DNA of 64,000 bases, taken from NCBI GenBank assembly GCA_026929865.2, contig CM049410.1, forward strand, positions 8,674,501 to 8,738,500. Direction: 5' to 3'. Below the pieces are notes generated by a model, which saw only the letters and a list, made by a program, of their open reading frames with translations, made no database searches and was not told the origin of the DNA. The DNA comes from Hyperoplus lanceolatus. Its lineage: Eukaryota; Chordata; Actinopteri; Uranoscopiformes; Ammodytidae. A program made the translations under genes and the position numbers. Shown here piece after piece: positions 12,382-21,581 of the stretch; position 1 is the first letter of the stretch; every line of letters starts with the position of its first letter.

Positions 12382-13214
12382 CTACGGACTCACACCCAGT
12401 GTAGATAAGTAGTTAGATGCTTCAGAAACAGACCGCAGCCACTTTCTCTCGCCGCTCTGGAGAGTAATGCGAAGCCTCGCAGGGAAGAGGAGAGAGGGGC
12501 GGAGACCGCGCTGATAAAGCTCAGCCATGACCCGTTTGTATTCAGCCCGCTGCTTCACGACCTCCGCGCTGTAGTCCTCGTAGAACCGGAGCTTGTGGCC
12601 GTGGTACTCCAGCTCGCCCTGTTTACGTGCCTCCGTCATGATCAGGTCTTTAGTCTGGTATCGGTGAAAGCGGATAACGACGGATCTCGGCCTCTCATGC
12701 GGGCCCGGTTTGGGTGCCAGAGTGCTGTGAGCCCTGTCCAGCTCCGGGGGAGAAGGGAGTACTTGACCACCAAACACCTCAACGAGGAGCTCAGAGAAAA
12801 GGCAGTGGGGCGCGCACCCTCCAGTGATTCTGGTAAACCCACGATACGAACGTTCTGTCTCCTGCTCCTCCCTTCCAAATCCGACAGTTTAGCTTTCAAC
12901 AGCGTATTATCTTCCTGCAGTGAGGAGCACGTAGCCTCAAGTTGCTCCAGGCGTCCGCAAACAGTTTCTGCATTATCCTCGAGATCGGTTATACGTTTCC
13001 CCTGGCTTGAGACCACGGCCTGGATGCTGTCCAGTTTAGCGTCCATGCTGGCGAAAGCTGATTTAAACTCGGCACCTATCGCTGCTCTGTGCTGTTCAAG
13101 CAGACCCGGAATGGAAGCCACTGAGCTAGCACCAACGTCCATGCTAACCACGCTGTCCGAGGACATATCTGACTCTGCCGAATCTCTTTTTGCGTTTTTC
13201 TTGCTTCTAGGCAT
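12382..13214 (-). pseudogene. LINE ORF1 (L1 ORF1p-like), frameshifted
   Basis: The frame starts MPRSKKNAKRDSAESD at 13214. A heptad-rich coiled coil follows (from LLEQHRAAIGAEFKSAF through LEDNAETVCGRLEQLEATC), then SRRQNVRIVGLPES, the start of the RNA-recognition part of L1 ORF1 proteins. The frame shifts near 12780. The rest is in another frame (FGGQVLPSPPELDRAH..., ending NYLSTLGVSP at 12382) and holds PRSVVIRFHRYQTKD and the LRFYEDYS-type segment typical of L1 ORF1p C-termini. The family role is a trimeric nucleic-acid chaperone that coats LINE RNA. The single-base frameshift lies in a T-rich run and could be a sequencing error. Confidence 0.85.
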
Positions 13215-13359
13215 TTCTCCAAAACAGTATCAGTGTTACCGGCAACACAAGCACAAAAAAAATCGACGAGAATAGGGTTTAATCAGTTAGGTCTGAAATA
13301 TTTTGTGGGAGCTATAGAGCGATCGTGCCTACCCCATGCTCTGTAACCCGGAAGTCTCC

Positions 13360-13372
13360 TGGAAGCCCTCTC
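13360..13372. repeat. Target-site duplication of the LINE, 5' copy
   Basis: TGGAAGCCCTCTC, identical to 5252-5264. It marks the 5' junction of the LINE. Confidence 0.93.
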
Positions 13373-14523
13373 AAACAGCCCGTAGGTCTCATTGGTCTTC
13401 AGCCACTTGATATTTGCAGGGGAAATGCCAGTGGCTTGGGCGGATTCAGGCGGCTGCTCCCAAAACTTCTGCCAGCCCTCCAGCTTGACGGCACCGGGTT
13501 CCGAGGTCTCTAGGAGGGACGAGGGTCCGGCGGGCCTGTCGTCCTGGCACACAGAGCTGGCGAGGTCTCCCCAGGTGGTCAGCTGTGTGCTGACCGACGG
13601 CTCGGTCATGTCCAGGACACTCTCTGAAGAGGAAAACACCAAAACAATACAGATACAAAAAAAAAAGTATCAACTGCATCGCTCGATACATACTGATAAA
13701 TTTCACGTGTCACAAACTACAAAGTAATTTCATGTTCATTTCTGCATAACACTACTATACCTGCAGCAGCCAACAACTTTGCATTGCTGGCGTAGTTGGG
13801 GTCCTGCTGAGAGAGGCTGGGGACGGTCGGAGGAGCCTGGACTGTCGCTGAACGCGCGTTCGGCAGAAAATAAAACACAACCATAGAATAATCTCATAAA
13901 ATAAGACTTTTACTAATACTGGTTAGTGCTTCACATCAATTACTCAGGTCTAATAGGTAAAGGCGAGTTTATCTTACCTTTAACCTCCTGTCAAGGTGCC
14001 ATGTGACAGGAGGGAACTCTCTGGCGTACTCCAGCAGTCGCTCCTTCTGCCACTTCAGCAGCTCGCCCTGCTCTCCCTGCTGGCAGTACTGTAACAGCAA
14101 CCACACCAGCCAGCCAACATCATTTTCGAGAAGCCACTTGAAGGTCTGACCGGCGTACTTCCCGAACACGATGACCAGCTGACCTTTCCACATCTCTCCA
14201 CCGGACCTCTTGGCAGCCGCCTCTGCCGTCTTACAATCCAGCCATTTAGGGTCAACCACAGTGCTGCTGGGGGCCTCTGCCACAGACTTTGCAGCCTCTG
14301 TGCAGCGCAGCCTGGCCTCTTTTTGCCTGTACAAAATTATGTTTGGGTACTGGTGTATTTGTTCATGGCTGACCAGAGATGATTTTGTGGTCATAATTTT
14401 ACCACAGACATCACAATTAAAAGTCTCCCTGGCGATGTCATGGATTCTCAGATGCCTCGTGAGGTTGGATTTCTCTTTGAATGACTTGTCGCACACGCTG
14501 CACCTGTGTGTAGCCTTCTCCAT
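13360..14523 (-). CDS. DUF6729-type gene, 5' part (exons 1-3a)
   Basis: Exon 1 (13978-14523) starts at ATG 14523. It encodes two C2H2 zinc fingers: C8, C11, H24, H28 and C37, C40, H53, H57. A segment around GQLVIVFGKYAGQTFKWLL follows, with many Trp and Leu residues. Exon 2 is 13761-13836; its acceptor was chosen because it alone keeps phase. Exon 3 starts at 13623 and reaches the LINE at 13359, ending ...TYGLFERAS. The frame continues with KYKSN at 5251. The zinc fingers suggest nucleic-acid binding. Zinc fingers plus a DDE-like middle is a common transposase layout, which is my inference. The gene lies between two 5S rDNA segments. As sequenced it cannot make the full protein unless the LINE is spliced out. 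Confidence 0.8.
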
Positions 14524-14763
14524 GTTTCATCTGGTACAGTAAAACATGAATAAATTAGTAAAACTAGAAGCAGATCATTTAGATTGACAATATGTAGCCC
14601 TATATTATACAGAAATGTGCTGTTGGTGTATTAGCCTAGGACAACACGCTTGCTATATTGTTATCTATGTTGTTGTTGTCTTAACAGTCACATTTACCCA
14701 TGTTAACACATATCCACATCAAAGTGACCAAGAAAATGTTGATTGTCACCAGAAAGCACAACA

Positions 14764-15436
14764 CACCTTAATCATCTTATATTTCAACGACTCTTGGGTG
14801 AATATAGTCATGCCACACACCGTTAGAAAGCTTAGATTGTCATGATTAAAACAAGACCATCCACGAGTAATATGGTTGTTCACAGCAATAATAGTGTTAG
14901 CGGTTAACTCCGTTAGGTTTCAATGTAAACAGTCTGGCAAGCTATCGTTACACTACACACATTAATCATCTTATATTTCAACGACTCTTGGGTGAATATA
15001 GTCATGCCACTCACCGTTAGAAAGCTTAGATTGTCATGATTAAAACGAGACCATCCACGAGTAATATGGTTGCTCACAGCAATAATAGTGTTAGCGGTTA
15101 ACTCCGTTACGTTTCAATGTAAACAGTCTGGCGAGCTATCGTTACACTACACACATTAATCATCTTATATTTCAACGACTCTTGGGTGAATATAGTCATG
15201 CCACACACCGTTAGAAAGCTTAGATTGTCATGATTAAAACGAGACCATCCACGAGTAATATGGTTGCTCACAGCAATAATAGTGTTAGCGGTTAACTCCG
15301 TTAAGTTTCAATGTAAACAGTCTGGCGAGCTATCGTTACACTACACAAATTAATCATCTTATATTTCAACACCGTTAGAAAGCTTAGATTGCCACGATTA
15401 AAATGCGACCATCCACGAGTAATATGGTTGCTCACA
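14764..15436. repeat. 194-bp tandem repeat upstream of the DUF6729-type gene
   Basis: Anchor TTAATCATCTTATATTTCAA recurs near 14768, 14962, 15156 and 15350, exactly 194 bp apart. The first three units are nearly identical; the fourth is shortened by a deletion after TTTCAAC. Each unit contains CCGTTAGAAAGCTTAG and AGCGGTTAACTCCGTTA. The array begins about 240 bp upstream of the start codon at 14523, so it could hold promoter elements. I recognise no known motif in it. Confidence 0.92.
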
Positions 15437-15681
15437 GACAAAACAGCGTTAGGATGAAGAATATGAAAATTTACCTGATAGAAATCAACGTCCACAACTG
15501 CCGCCGCCAGTGCCGGGCTTGTTCATATATATGAATACATTTGATGAAGTATTCCGATCCTCGCTCAGTGATTGGTCTGTCGAGCGCCGATCTCTGTACA
15601 ACATTATACAACCATTGGCTGATCGCTGTACAACTCTGTACAGCATTGTACAACCATTGGTCGGCTGGCGGGAGCTTAGGG
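15437..15681. other. Junction region between tandem repeat and 5S relic
   Basis: No gene is visible. It contains short direct repeats: TACAACCATTGG occurs at about 15609 and 15648, and TGTACAA/TGTACAG recur between. If the DUF6729-type gene came as a mobile unit, its right end should lie here, but I could not find a matching inverted end on the left. Confidence 0.5.
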
Positions 15682-15712
15682 ACTTGGAGGAGAATTCGCC
15701 TGGGAATACCAG
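15682..15712 (+). pseudogene. 5S rRNA relic (nt 77-107)
   Basis: ACTTGGAGGAGAATTCGCCT plus GGGAATACCAG matches 5S nt 77-107 in register with about five mismatches over 31 bases. It ends exactly where the MITE begins, after CAG. Some bases further left (GGTCGGCTGG at 15659) may also be 5S-derived. This relic shows that 5S sequence lies on the right side of the DUF6729 gene as well as on its left. Confidence 0.75.
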
Positions 15713-16562
15713 GGGCCTATCCGAAAAGTCCAATCTCCTTACCTATAAGCCTCCTTTCCTATGCCTTAACCCCAAAACGTCATCGGGGTTAAGGAGAGAT
15801 GAAAGGTGCTTCCTATCGAACATAGGAAAGGACAGCGTTGTTTCAAATGAATTCGACTCCACCTTTCCTAACCGACGTCATTGCGCGACGGCGAGTATTG
15901 CTGACGTGAGTCGCGTGAAACTACACTATTCTCCGAAAATTGACTACAACAAGCGCTCGTTTGATCCATGCGTTCTTTTCATATTGATTTTAATCAGGTT
16001 GTCGCCAACAGAGTGAGAATCACTCCCATATATCCCAATTCACATGTGGAATAAAAAGAGGCTACACTTAGCCTATGTTGATGTTGAAATTAACTGCCCC
16101 CAGTAACTTCATTAAATGTAAAGTTGGTATTTTATTTTCTTATGGTGTAAATGATGTGCTACGAAAATAACTAAATTATGATGTTGGTCTTTTATGAGTT
16201 CTTTATTATCTTAATGGGGGGGGGGGGGGGTATTTTGTTTTAGCTGAGTTAAATCTTCCTCTCGTCTCCTCACCTCTCTTCTGTTTTGCCTCTCGTTCGT
16301 ATTCGTGTAGAGTCGGTAAACTCCGGCGGTGGCCTGTTGCTTTAAATCTTGCCGCCGTAAAGGATTATGGGATACCACTATCTCCTTTCCTTTAGCATAG
16401 GTTAGCCAGGAGTAACCTATGCTAAAGGAGGGTTAAAGGATGAATCGAGGCTCCTTTCCTATGCCTTTCCTAAGCATTTTGGTTATTCGGATCACCTATC
16501 TGCCGAGCACTTCCGGGTCATCTCGATAGGAAAGGAAATTTCCCATGCAAAAAAAAGTTTTC
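15713..16562. mobile_element. Harbinger-like MITE, copy A, 3' end lost
   Basis: This copy starts GGGCCTATCCGAAAA and is nearly identical over its length to complete copies at 31165-32010 and 53478-54326. It lacks the last bases of the right inverted repeat: after AGTTTTC the sequence jumps into a 5S gene at nt 34. Its left flank is CAG inside a 5S relic, matching the three-base target duplications (CTG, TTG) of the other copies. A G-run at 16214-16230 varies in length between copies. No transposase is encoded. Confidence 0.88.
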
Positions 16563-16649
16563 CTCGTCCGATCTCGGAAGCTAAGCAGGGTCGGGCCTGG
16601 TTAGTACTTGGATGGGAGACCGCCTGGGAATACCAGGTGCTGTAAGCTT
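16563..16649 (+). pseudogene. 5S rRNA gene, 5'-truncated (nt 34-120)
   Basis: The sequence is identical to the full 5S genes downstream from nt 34 to the end, but the first 33 bases are replaced by the MITE end. The internal control region (box A about nt 50-64, intermediate element, box C about nt 80-97) is intact, so TFIIIA could still bind. The upstream TATA-like TTTAAAAGG is missing. Confidence 0.9.
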
Positions 16650-17004
16650 TTTACACTTCTCTGCACAGACAGCAGAGGTTGCTGCTGCTGCTGCTTCACT
16701 GGAGACAGAGGGTGCGTTCCAATGCCTTCTTATACTTTTTAGCATACCAGAAAAAGATTTAGCAAGTCCCAATACATCCATGTCAATACAGTATGCCAAA
16801 AATAGCCAAATGTCCTACTAAATCCGGTCACATTTTGCAGTATGCAACTGAGGCTCATTCATACATTGGTAGTAATAATATAAAGTAATAGTGATAAGGA
16901 GTTGAGTTTCCTGACAGTCTCCAGTTACTGCTTGTATGGACACGAGATTAACTAAAGGTGACATTAAGGCACCTTTAAAAGGCCAGTTTGTAGCCTCAGC
17001 CTTC

Positions 17005-17124
17005 GCTTACGGCCATACCACCCTGAACACGCCCGATCTCGTCCGATCTCGGAAGCTAAGCAGGGTCGGGCCTGGTTAGTACTTGGATGGGAGACCGCCT
17101 GGGAATACCAGGTGCTGTAAGCTT
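17005..17124 (+). rRNA. rna5s: 5S ribosomal RNA
   Basis: A full-length vertebrate-type 5S gene, GCTTACGGCCATACCACCCT at the 5' end and GTGCTGTAAGCTT at the 3' end. The 5' and 3' ends pair (GCTTACGGC with GCTGTAAGC), forming helix I. The internal promoter is intact, TTTAAAAGG sits at about -31, and a T5 terminator follows. RNA polymerase III product; a structural RNA of the large ribosomal subunit. Confidence 0.97.
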
Positions 17125-17481
17125 TTTACACTTCTCTGCACAGACAGCAGAGGTTGCTGCTGCTGCTGCTTCACTGGAGACAGAGGGTGCGTTCCAATGC
17201 CTTCTTATACTTTTTAGCATACCAGAAAAAGATTTAGCAAGTCCCAATACATCCATGTCAATACAGTATGCCAAAAATAGCCAAATGTCCTACTAAATCC
17301 GGTCACATTTTGCAGTATGCAACTGAGGCTCATTCATACATTGGTAGTAATAATATAAAGTAATAGTGATAAGAGGAGTTGAGTTTCCTGACAGTCTCCA
17401 GTTACTGCTTGTATGGACACGAGATTAACTAAAGGTGACATTAAGGCACCTTTAAAAGGCCAGTTTGTAGCCTCAGCCTTC

Positions 17482-17601
17482 GCTTACGGCCATACCACCC
17501 TGAACACGCCCGATCTCGTCCGATCTCGGAAGCTAAGCAGGGTCGGGCCTGGTTAGTACTTGGATGGGAGACCGCCTGGGAATACCAGGTGCTGTAAGCT
17601 T
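17482..17601 (+). rRNA. rna5s: 5S ribosomal RNA
   Basis: Second full copy, identical by eye to the one at 17005, with the same upstream TTTAAAAGG and T-run terminator. Confidence 0.97.
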
Positions 17602-17958
17602 TTTACACTTCTCTGCACAGACAGCAGAGGTTGCTGCTGCTGCTGCTTCACTGGAGACAGAGGGTGCGTTCCAATGCCTTCTTATACTTTTTAGCATACC
17701 AGAAAAAGATTTAGCAAGTCCCAATACATCCATGTCAATACAGTATGCCAAAAATAGCCAAATGTCCTACTAAATCCGGTCACATTTTGCAGTATGCAAC
17801 TGAGGCTCATTCATACATTGGTAGTAATAATATAAAGTAATAGTGATAAGAGGAGTTGAGTTTCCTGACAGTCTCCAGTTACTGCTTGTATGGACACGAG
17901 ATTAACTAAAGGTGACATTAAGGCACCTTTAAAAGGCCAGTTTGTAGCCTCAGCCTTC

Positions 17959-18078
17959 GCTTACGGCCATACCACCCTGAACACGCCCGATCTCGTCCGA
18001 TCTCGGAAGCTAAGCAGGGTCGGGCCTGGTTAGTACTTGGATGGGAGACCGCCTGGGAATACCAGGTGCTGTAAGCTT
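17959..18078 (+). rRNA. rna5s: 5S ribosomal RNA
   Basis: Third full copy, same sequence and flanking signals. Its downstream spacer lacks the AG dinucleotide, giving the 475-bp unit. Confidence 0.97.
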
Positions 18079-18433
18079 TTTACACTTCTCTGCACAGACA
18101 GCAGAGGTTGCTGCTGCTGCTGCTTCACTGGAGACAGAGGGTGCGTTCCAATGCCTTCTTATACTTTTTAGCATACCAGAAAAAGATTTAGCAAGTCCCA
18201 ATACATCCATGTCAATACAGTATGCCAAAAATAGCCAAATGTCCTACTAAATCCGGTCACATTTTGCAGTATGCAACTGAGGCTCATTCATACATTGGTA
18301 GTAATAATATAAAGTAATAGTGATAAGGAGTTGAGTTTCCTGACAGTCTCCAGTTACTGCTTGTATGGACACGAGATTAACTAAAGGTGACATTAAGGCA
18401 CCTTTAAAAGGCCAGTTTGTAGCCTCAGCCTTC

Positions 18434-18553
18434 GCTTACGGCCATACCACCCTGAACACGCCCGATCTCGTCCGATCTCGGAAGCTAAGCAGGGTCGGGC
18501 CTGGTTAGTACTTGGATGGGAGACCGCCTGGGAATACCAGGTGCTGTAAGCTT
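18434..18553 (+). rRNA. rna5s: 5S ribosomal RNA
   Basis: Fourth full copy, the last gene of the array. Its spacer ends abruptly near 18838. Confidence 0.97.
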
Positions 18554-18838
18554 TTTACACTTCTCTGCACAGACAGCAGAGGTTGCTGCTGCTGCTGCTT
18601 CACTGGAGACAGAGGGTGCGTTCCAATGCCTTCTTATACTTTTTAGCATACCAGAAAAAGATTTAGCAAGTCCCAATACATCCATGTCAATACAGTATGC
18701 CAAAAATAGCCAAATGTCCTGCTAAATCCGGTCACATTTTGCAGTATGCAACTGAGGCTCATTCATACATTGGTAGTAATAATATAAAGTAATAGTGATA
18801 AGAGGAGTTGAGTTTCCTGACAGTCTCCAGTTACTGCT

Positions 18839-20707
18839 TAGACAGAACTCACCGTGATCATTGCCCCGTGAGATGCCTCAGTTTGTAAATATAGCAGGCT
18901 ACGTGAATAGTTATAGAATAATAGAAAGAAGAAACGAAGCCACTATGTTGATTTCAGGTAGAATATATCAGAGATTCCCTTTCTGATTATCTAAAATATG
19001 ACTTATTAAAGAGCCTGATTAAAGACAATATTTCCCATTTGGTTATGTTTCCAAAAGCTCTGAGAGGAGTTGTGATTGTGGGTTTCATTTATTTTATGTA
19101 GCCTGTTTATAAGAACAAGATTGAGAGAGAAAAAAATATAAATAGATGTTTTTTACATAAACACTTGACCCCTTTCTTCTATCTTATGGGAATCGGAATT
19201 GGGAACCGTTAAGAACCGGAATCGATAGTCAGAATCGGAATTGGAACCGAATTGCCAAGCTCAATAGTCAGCGGTGACACAGCCTAGTAGATAGCTCTTC
19301 TGGTACAATTTGATGCATACAACCTTACTGTAACCGAAAAGTAATGCCATTAACATTCATAAAGCGGTTGGTGTAAGCTTGGGGTTACAAGTATTGTAAA
19401 TTACAAGCTTTCTGTCCTCTTATTTCACCGCATTGAACTCGTGAAAACAGAAGACATGCTTATAGTGAAGGGGCTATGTGAGCGGCTACTTTCCTGTTAG
19501 GCGTACTTCAAAATAAAAGTCGACTCACGTTTGTCCAGTGAAATGCTGTTAATGTTTAGCCAGTGAAATGCTTTTACTGTGAAGCCGTAGCCATAATGCT
19601 CCTTTTGTTGAACAGTAACTTAACCGCTGCGCGATGAACTATGGATAGTGTTTTTTTAATTTAGAGAGAGAGCCGTGTCCCTGGCATATAGAAGCAACAC
19701 ACATTTATTTTGCTAGAAAAACCGGCAGAGCACAAATCTTTCCCCAGAAAAAGTGTTGGGTGGTCTCAATAACTTACTAATCGCTTAGACTAAATTGGCT
19801 AGTGTTATCAGTGTTTCCTGCAGGATTTTTTCCCCCCCGGTCAAATTTTTTTGTACCCTGTACATTGGAATCCATGAATCTGGTGCATTTTGAGAGGAGA
19901 ATATGCACTTAAATCCTATTCACACAGTCCTGTGTATTACTGTAGATAGGATTATTGGTGTTGTAACTTTGCCTTTTGTGTCTTCATTTACAGATTTTGA
20001 CATTTTTGTATAGAAATTAATATTTAAACAAAATGCCACAACTCAAAAATTATTTTGCACAATTTACAGATTTTTGCCTAATGCTTAAATACTAAAAGTG
20101 TTTGCTATGCCCAAATCATCACAACCTCTGACTTTTGTAACCATGCCCTAAACAAAAGCACCAACCCTACAAACACAATAAGTGCTTTGCACTGTGTTTG
20201 AAATTCTCCAACACACTTCTTTCAAAACACTACACACTGTTTTTTTACACAAGACACATTGTTCAAAAATTAAATCTCCTGCAAGCATGGGCAAAACACC
20301 TCTCAGGATCTACCACTGCACCCTCTCTCTTGTTCTCCTTGCTTCTCTGTCACTTCTCTGTCCTCCCTTACTTGGTCTACCTGTATTTTCTGTAATAAAC
20401 TTGAGCACTTAAACAACAAGTAAGAAATGCTAGAAATATTATTTGTTTCGTTCAAATTACCCTATATACATGTATTTGTAATGTTCAAATACTATCACCT
20501 AGCATTATGCATTCAAATCCAAAAGAAAATTCTCATTATCTTGAAAGTTTGCTTCCCTAATTTGCTTTACTAACCTCAGCTCCTCCATTGTCCCGTCTGC
20601 CTTTCTTTTTCACCCAGCTTTTTAGACTCATCTGCAAATGTAATATATATTATTTAACTATGTATACATTGTGCACAGTGCATCCCTTAAGAGCTTGTAC
20701 CAGCCTT
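18839..20707. other. Intergenic, no gene recognised
   Basis: No coding region with recognisable motifs. A stretch at 19190-19262, rich in GGAATCGGAATTGG/GGAACCG, resembles the terminal part of the hAT element at 22041-24479 and may be a degraded hAT end. The frame at 20182-20412 (Leu/Ser-rich, 76 codons) has no support as a gene. Confidence 0.6.
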
Positions 20708-21228
20708 TTAACCTCTGAGCCCTAAGCCATTTTTGAGATGTTTTGGTTCGCCTGGATTTATTCTCTTAAGATTGCATTCATCACCCCTATAATGCATAGC
20801 TGTCAAGCTATCATTTATTTGGGTCACAACCTGGACTATCAGAATATGTGTGCTGCAGTGATGTCGTTTGAATGTAGGAAATTATCAATTAGACAGTAAA
20901 AAAGCCAAAAATATCTCACAATTATTTATTGATATGACACAAAAAGGCACATTGATTAAGCTTGTTATTGCCTAAAACTTAAGTCTTGGGAGTCAAAAAG
21001 TGATGAGAAAATTGTAAAATAAATATAAGTTATACTAGAAACTATTCATGCTCTTTTAAAAAGTCCATAGGCTTTTCCCCTGCATTTATGCTAATAACCA
21101 CATGTTTACAGGCGATTAGCATAAATCCCTAACTAAAATACGCGATGAAAACGGATTTTATATGGCAATAAAGAAAAACATCTAGATTAAATAAAATAAA
21201 ATTACGATAGGGCTCAGAGGGTTTTTAA
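20708..21228. mobile_element. TTAA-flanked TIR element
   Basis: Inverted ends CCTCTGAGCCCTA at the left and TAGGGCTCAGAGGG at the right are bounded by TTAA (20708-20711 and 21225-21228). The right end has a few extra T bases. It is about 520 bp with no coding capacity. TTAA target duplication fits piggyBac or Kolobok-type non-autonomous elements. Confidence 0.65.
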
Positions 21229-21265
21229 CACTGGAGGTCATGTAGCGACACATTTTAGCAACTTA

Positions 21266-21298
<33 letters not shown>

Positions 21299-21581
21299 CT
21301 CTTCCGCTTCACTCGCTGCTGGAATCAATGTAGTAACTTTGCAACCGTGTAGGCTACTACTGCCAACAACTGCCACACTCGCTGTTAGGTTATTCTTCTT
21401 CTTTGATGTTGGCTACGTGATGATGTGCCGCGTGTTGCGTAATTTCCGTTAAGCGCTGCCCATTTTGTAAAAGGAGCTACGTACAAAAAAAAATTTAAAA
21501 TGCGGAGAAGGATTTTTATAGTGGCGGCGCACGTTCACTGCGTGTTGTTATGTAAAGTGCCCCTTATACTTTAATTTTTTT
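21229..21581. other. 3' flank of the MADF-like gene
   Basis: Intergenic sequence with a (CT)n microsatellite at about 21267-21293. Nothing else was identified. Confidence 0.5.

Larger units (their letters stand above)
5265..13359 (-). mobile_element. L1-clade LINE inserted in a coding exon
   Basis: A minus-strand non-LTR retrotransposon with two ORFs in L1 order: ORF1 (coiled coil plus RNA-binding part), then ORF2 (endonuclease plus reverse transcriptase). It is 8.1 kb with the nested DNA transposon and about 5.7 kb without it, so near full length. A short 5' UTR (13215-13359) precedes ORF1. About 700 bp (11686-12381) separate the ORFs. The 3' UTR (5265-5484) ends in AAAAAAACCTTTGAAA. A perfect 13-bp target-site duplication flanks it. 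ORF1 and ORF2 both carry frameshifts, so this copy is not autonomous. It interrupts exon 3 of the DUF6729-type gene in the same orientation. Confidence 0.92.
16563..18838 (+). repeat. 5S rDNA tandem array
   Basis: Five 5S copies sit in head-to-tail units. Gene starts at 17005, 17482, 17959 and 18434 give periods of 477, 477 and 475 bp. The spacers are almost identical; the period difference comes from an AG indel (ATAAGAGGAG versus ATAAGGAG). Each spacer carries a (GCT)n run about 30 bp after the gene. Short ORFs seen on both strands are just the repeat. The array breaks off at about 18838 in mid-spacer, after CCAGTTACTGCTT. Confidence 0.95.

Noticed and set aside
14764..15436. CRISPR-like array
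   Set aside because: The units are contiguous 194-bp tandem repeats without spacers, in a vertebrate genome.
16581..18725. Repeated 69-72 codon ORFs on both strands
   Set aside because: They are identical in each unit because they lie in the 5S gene and spacer; no protein role is likely.
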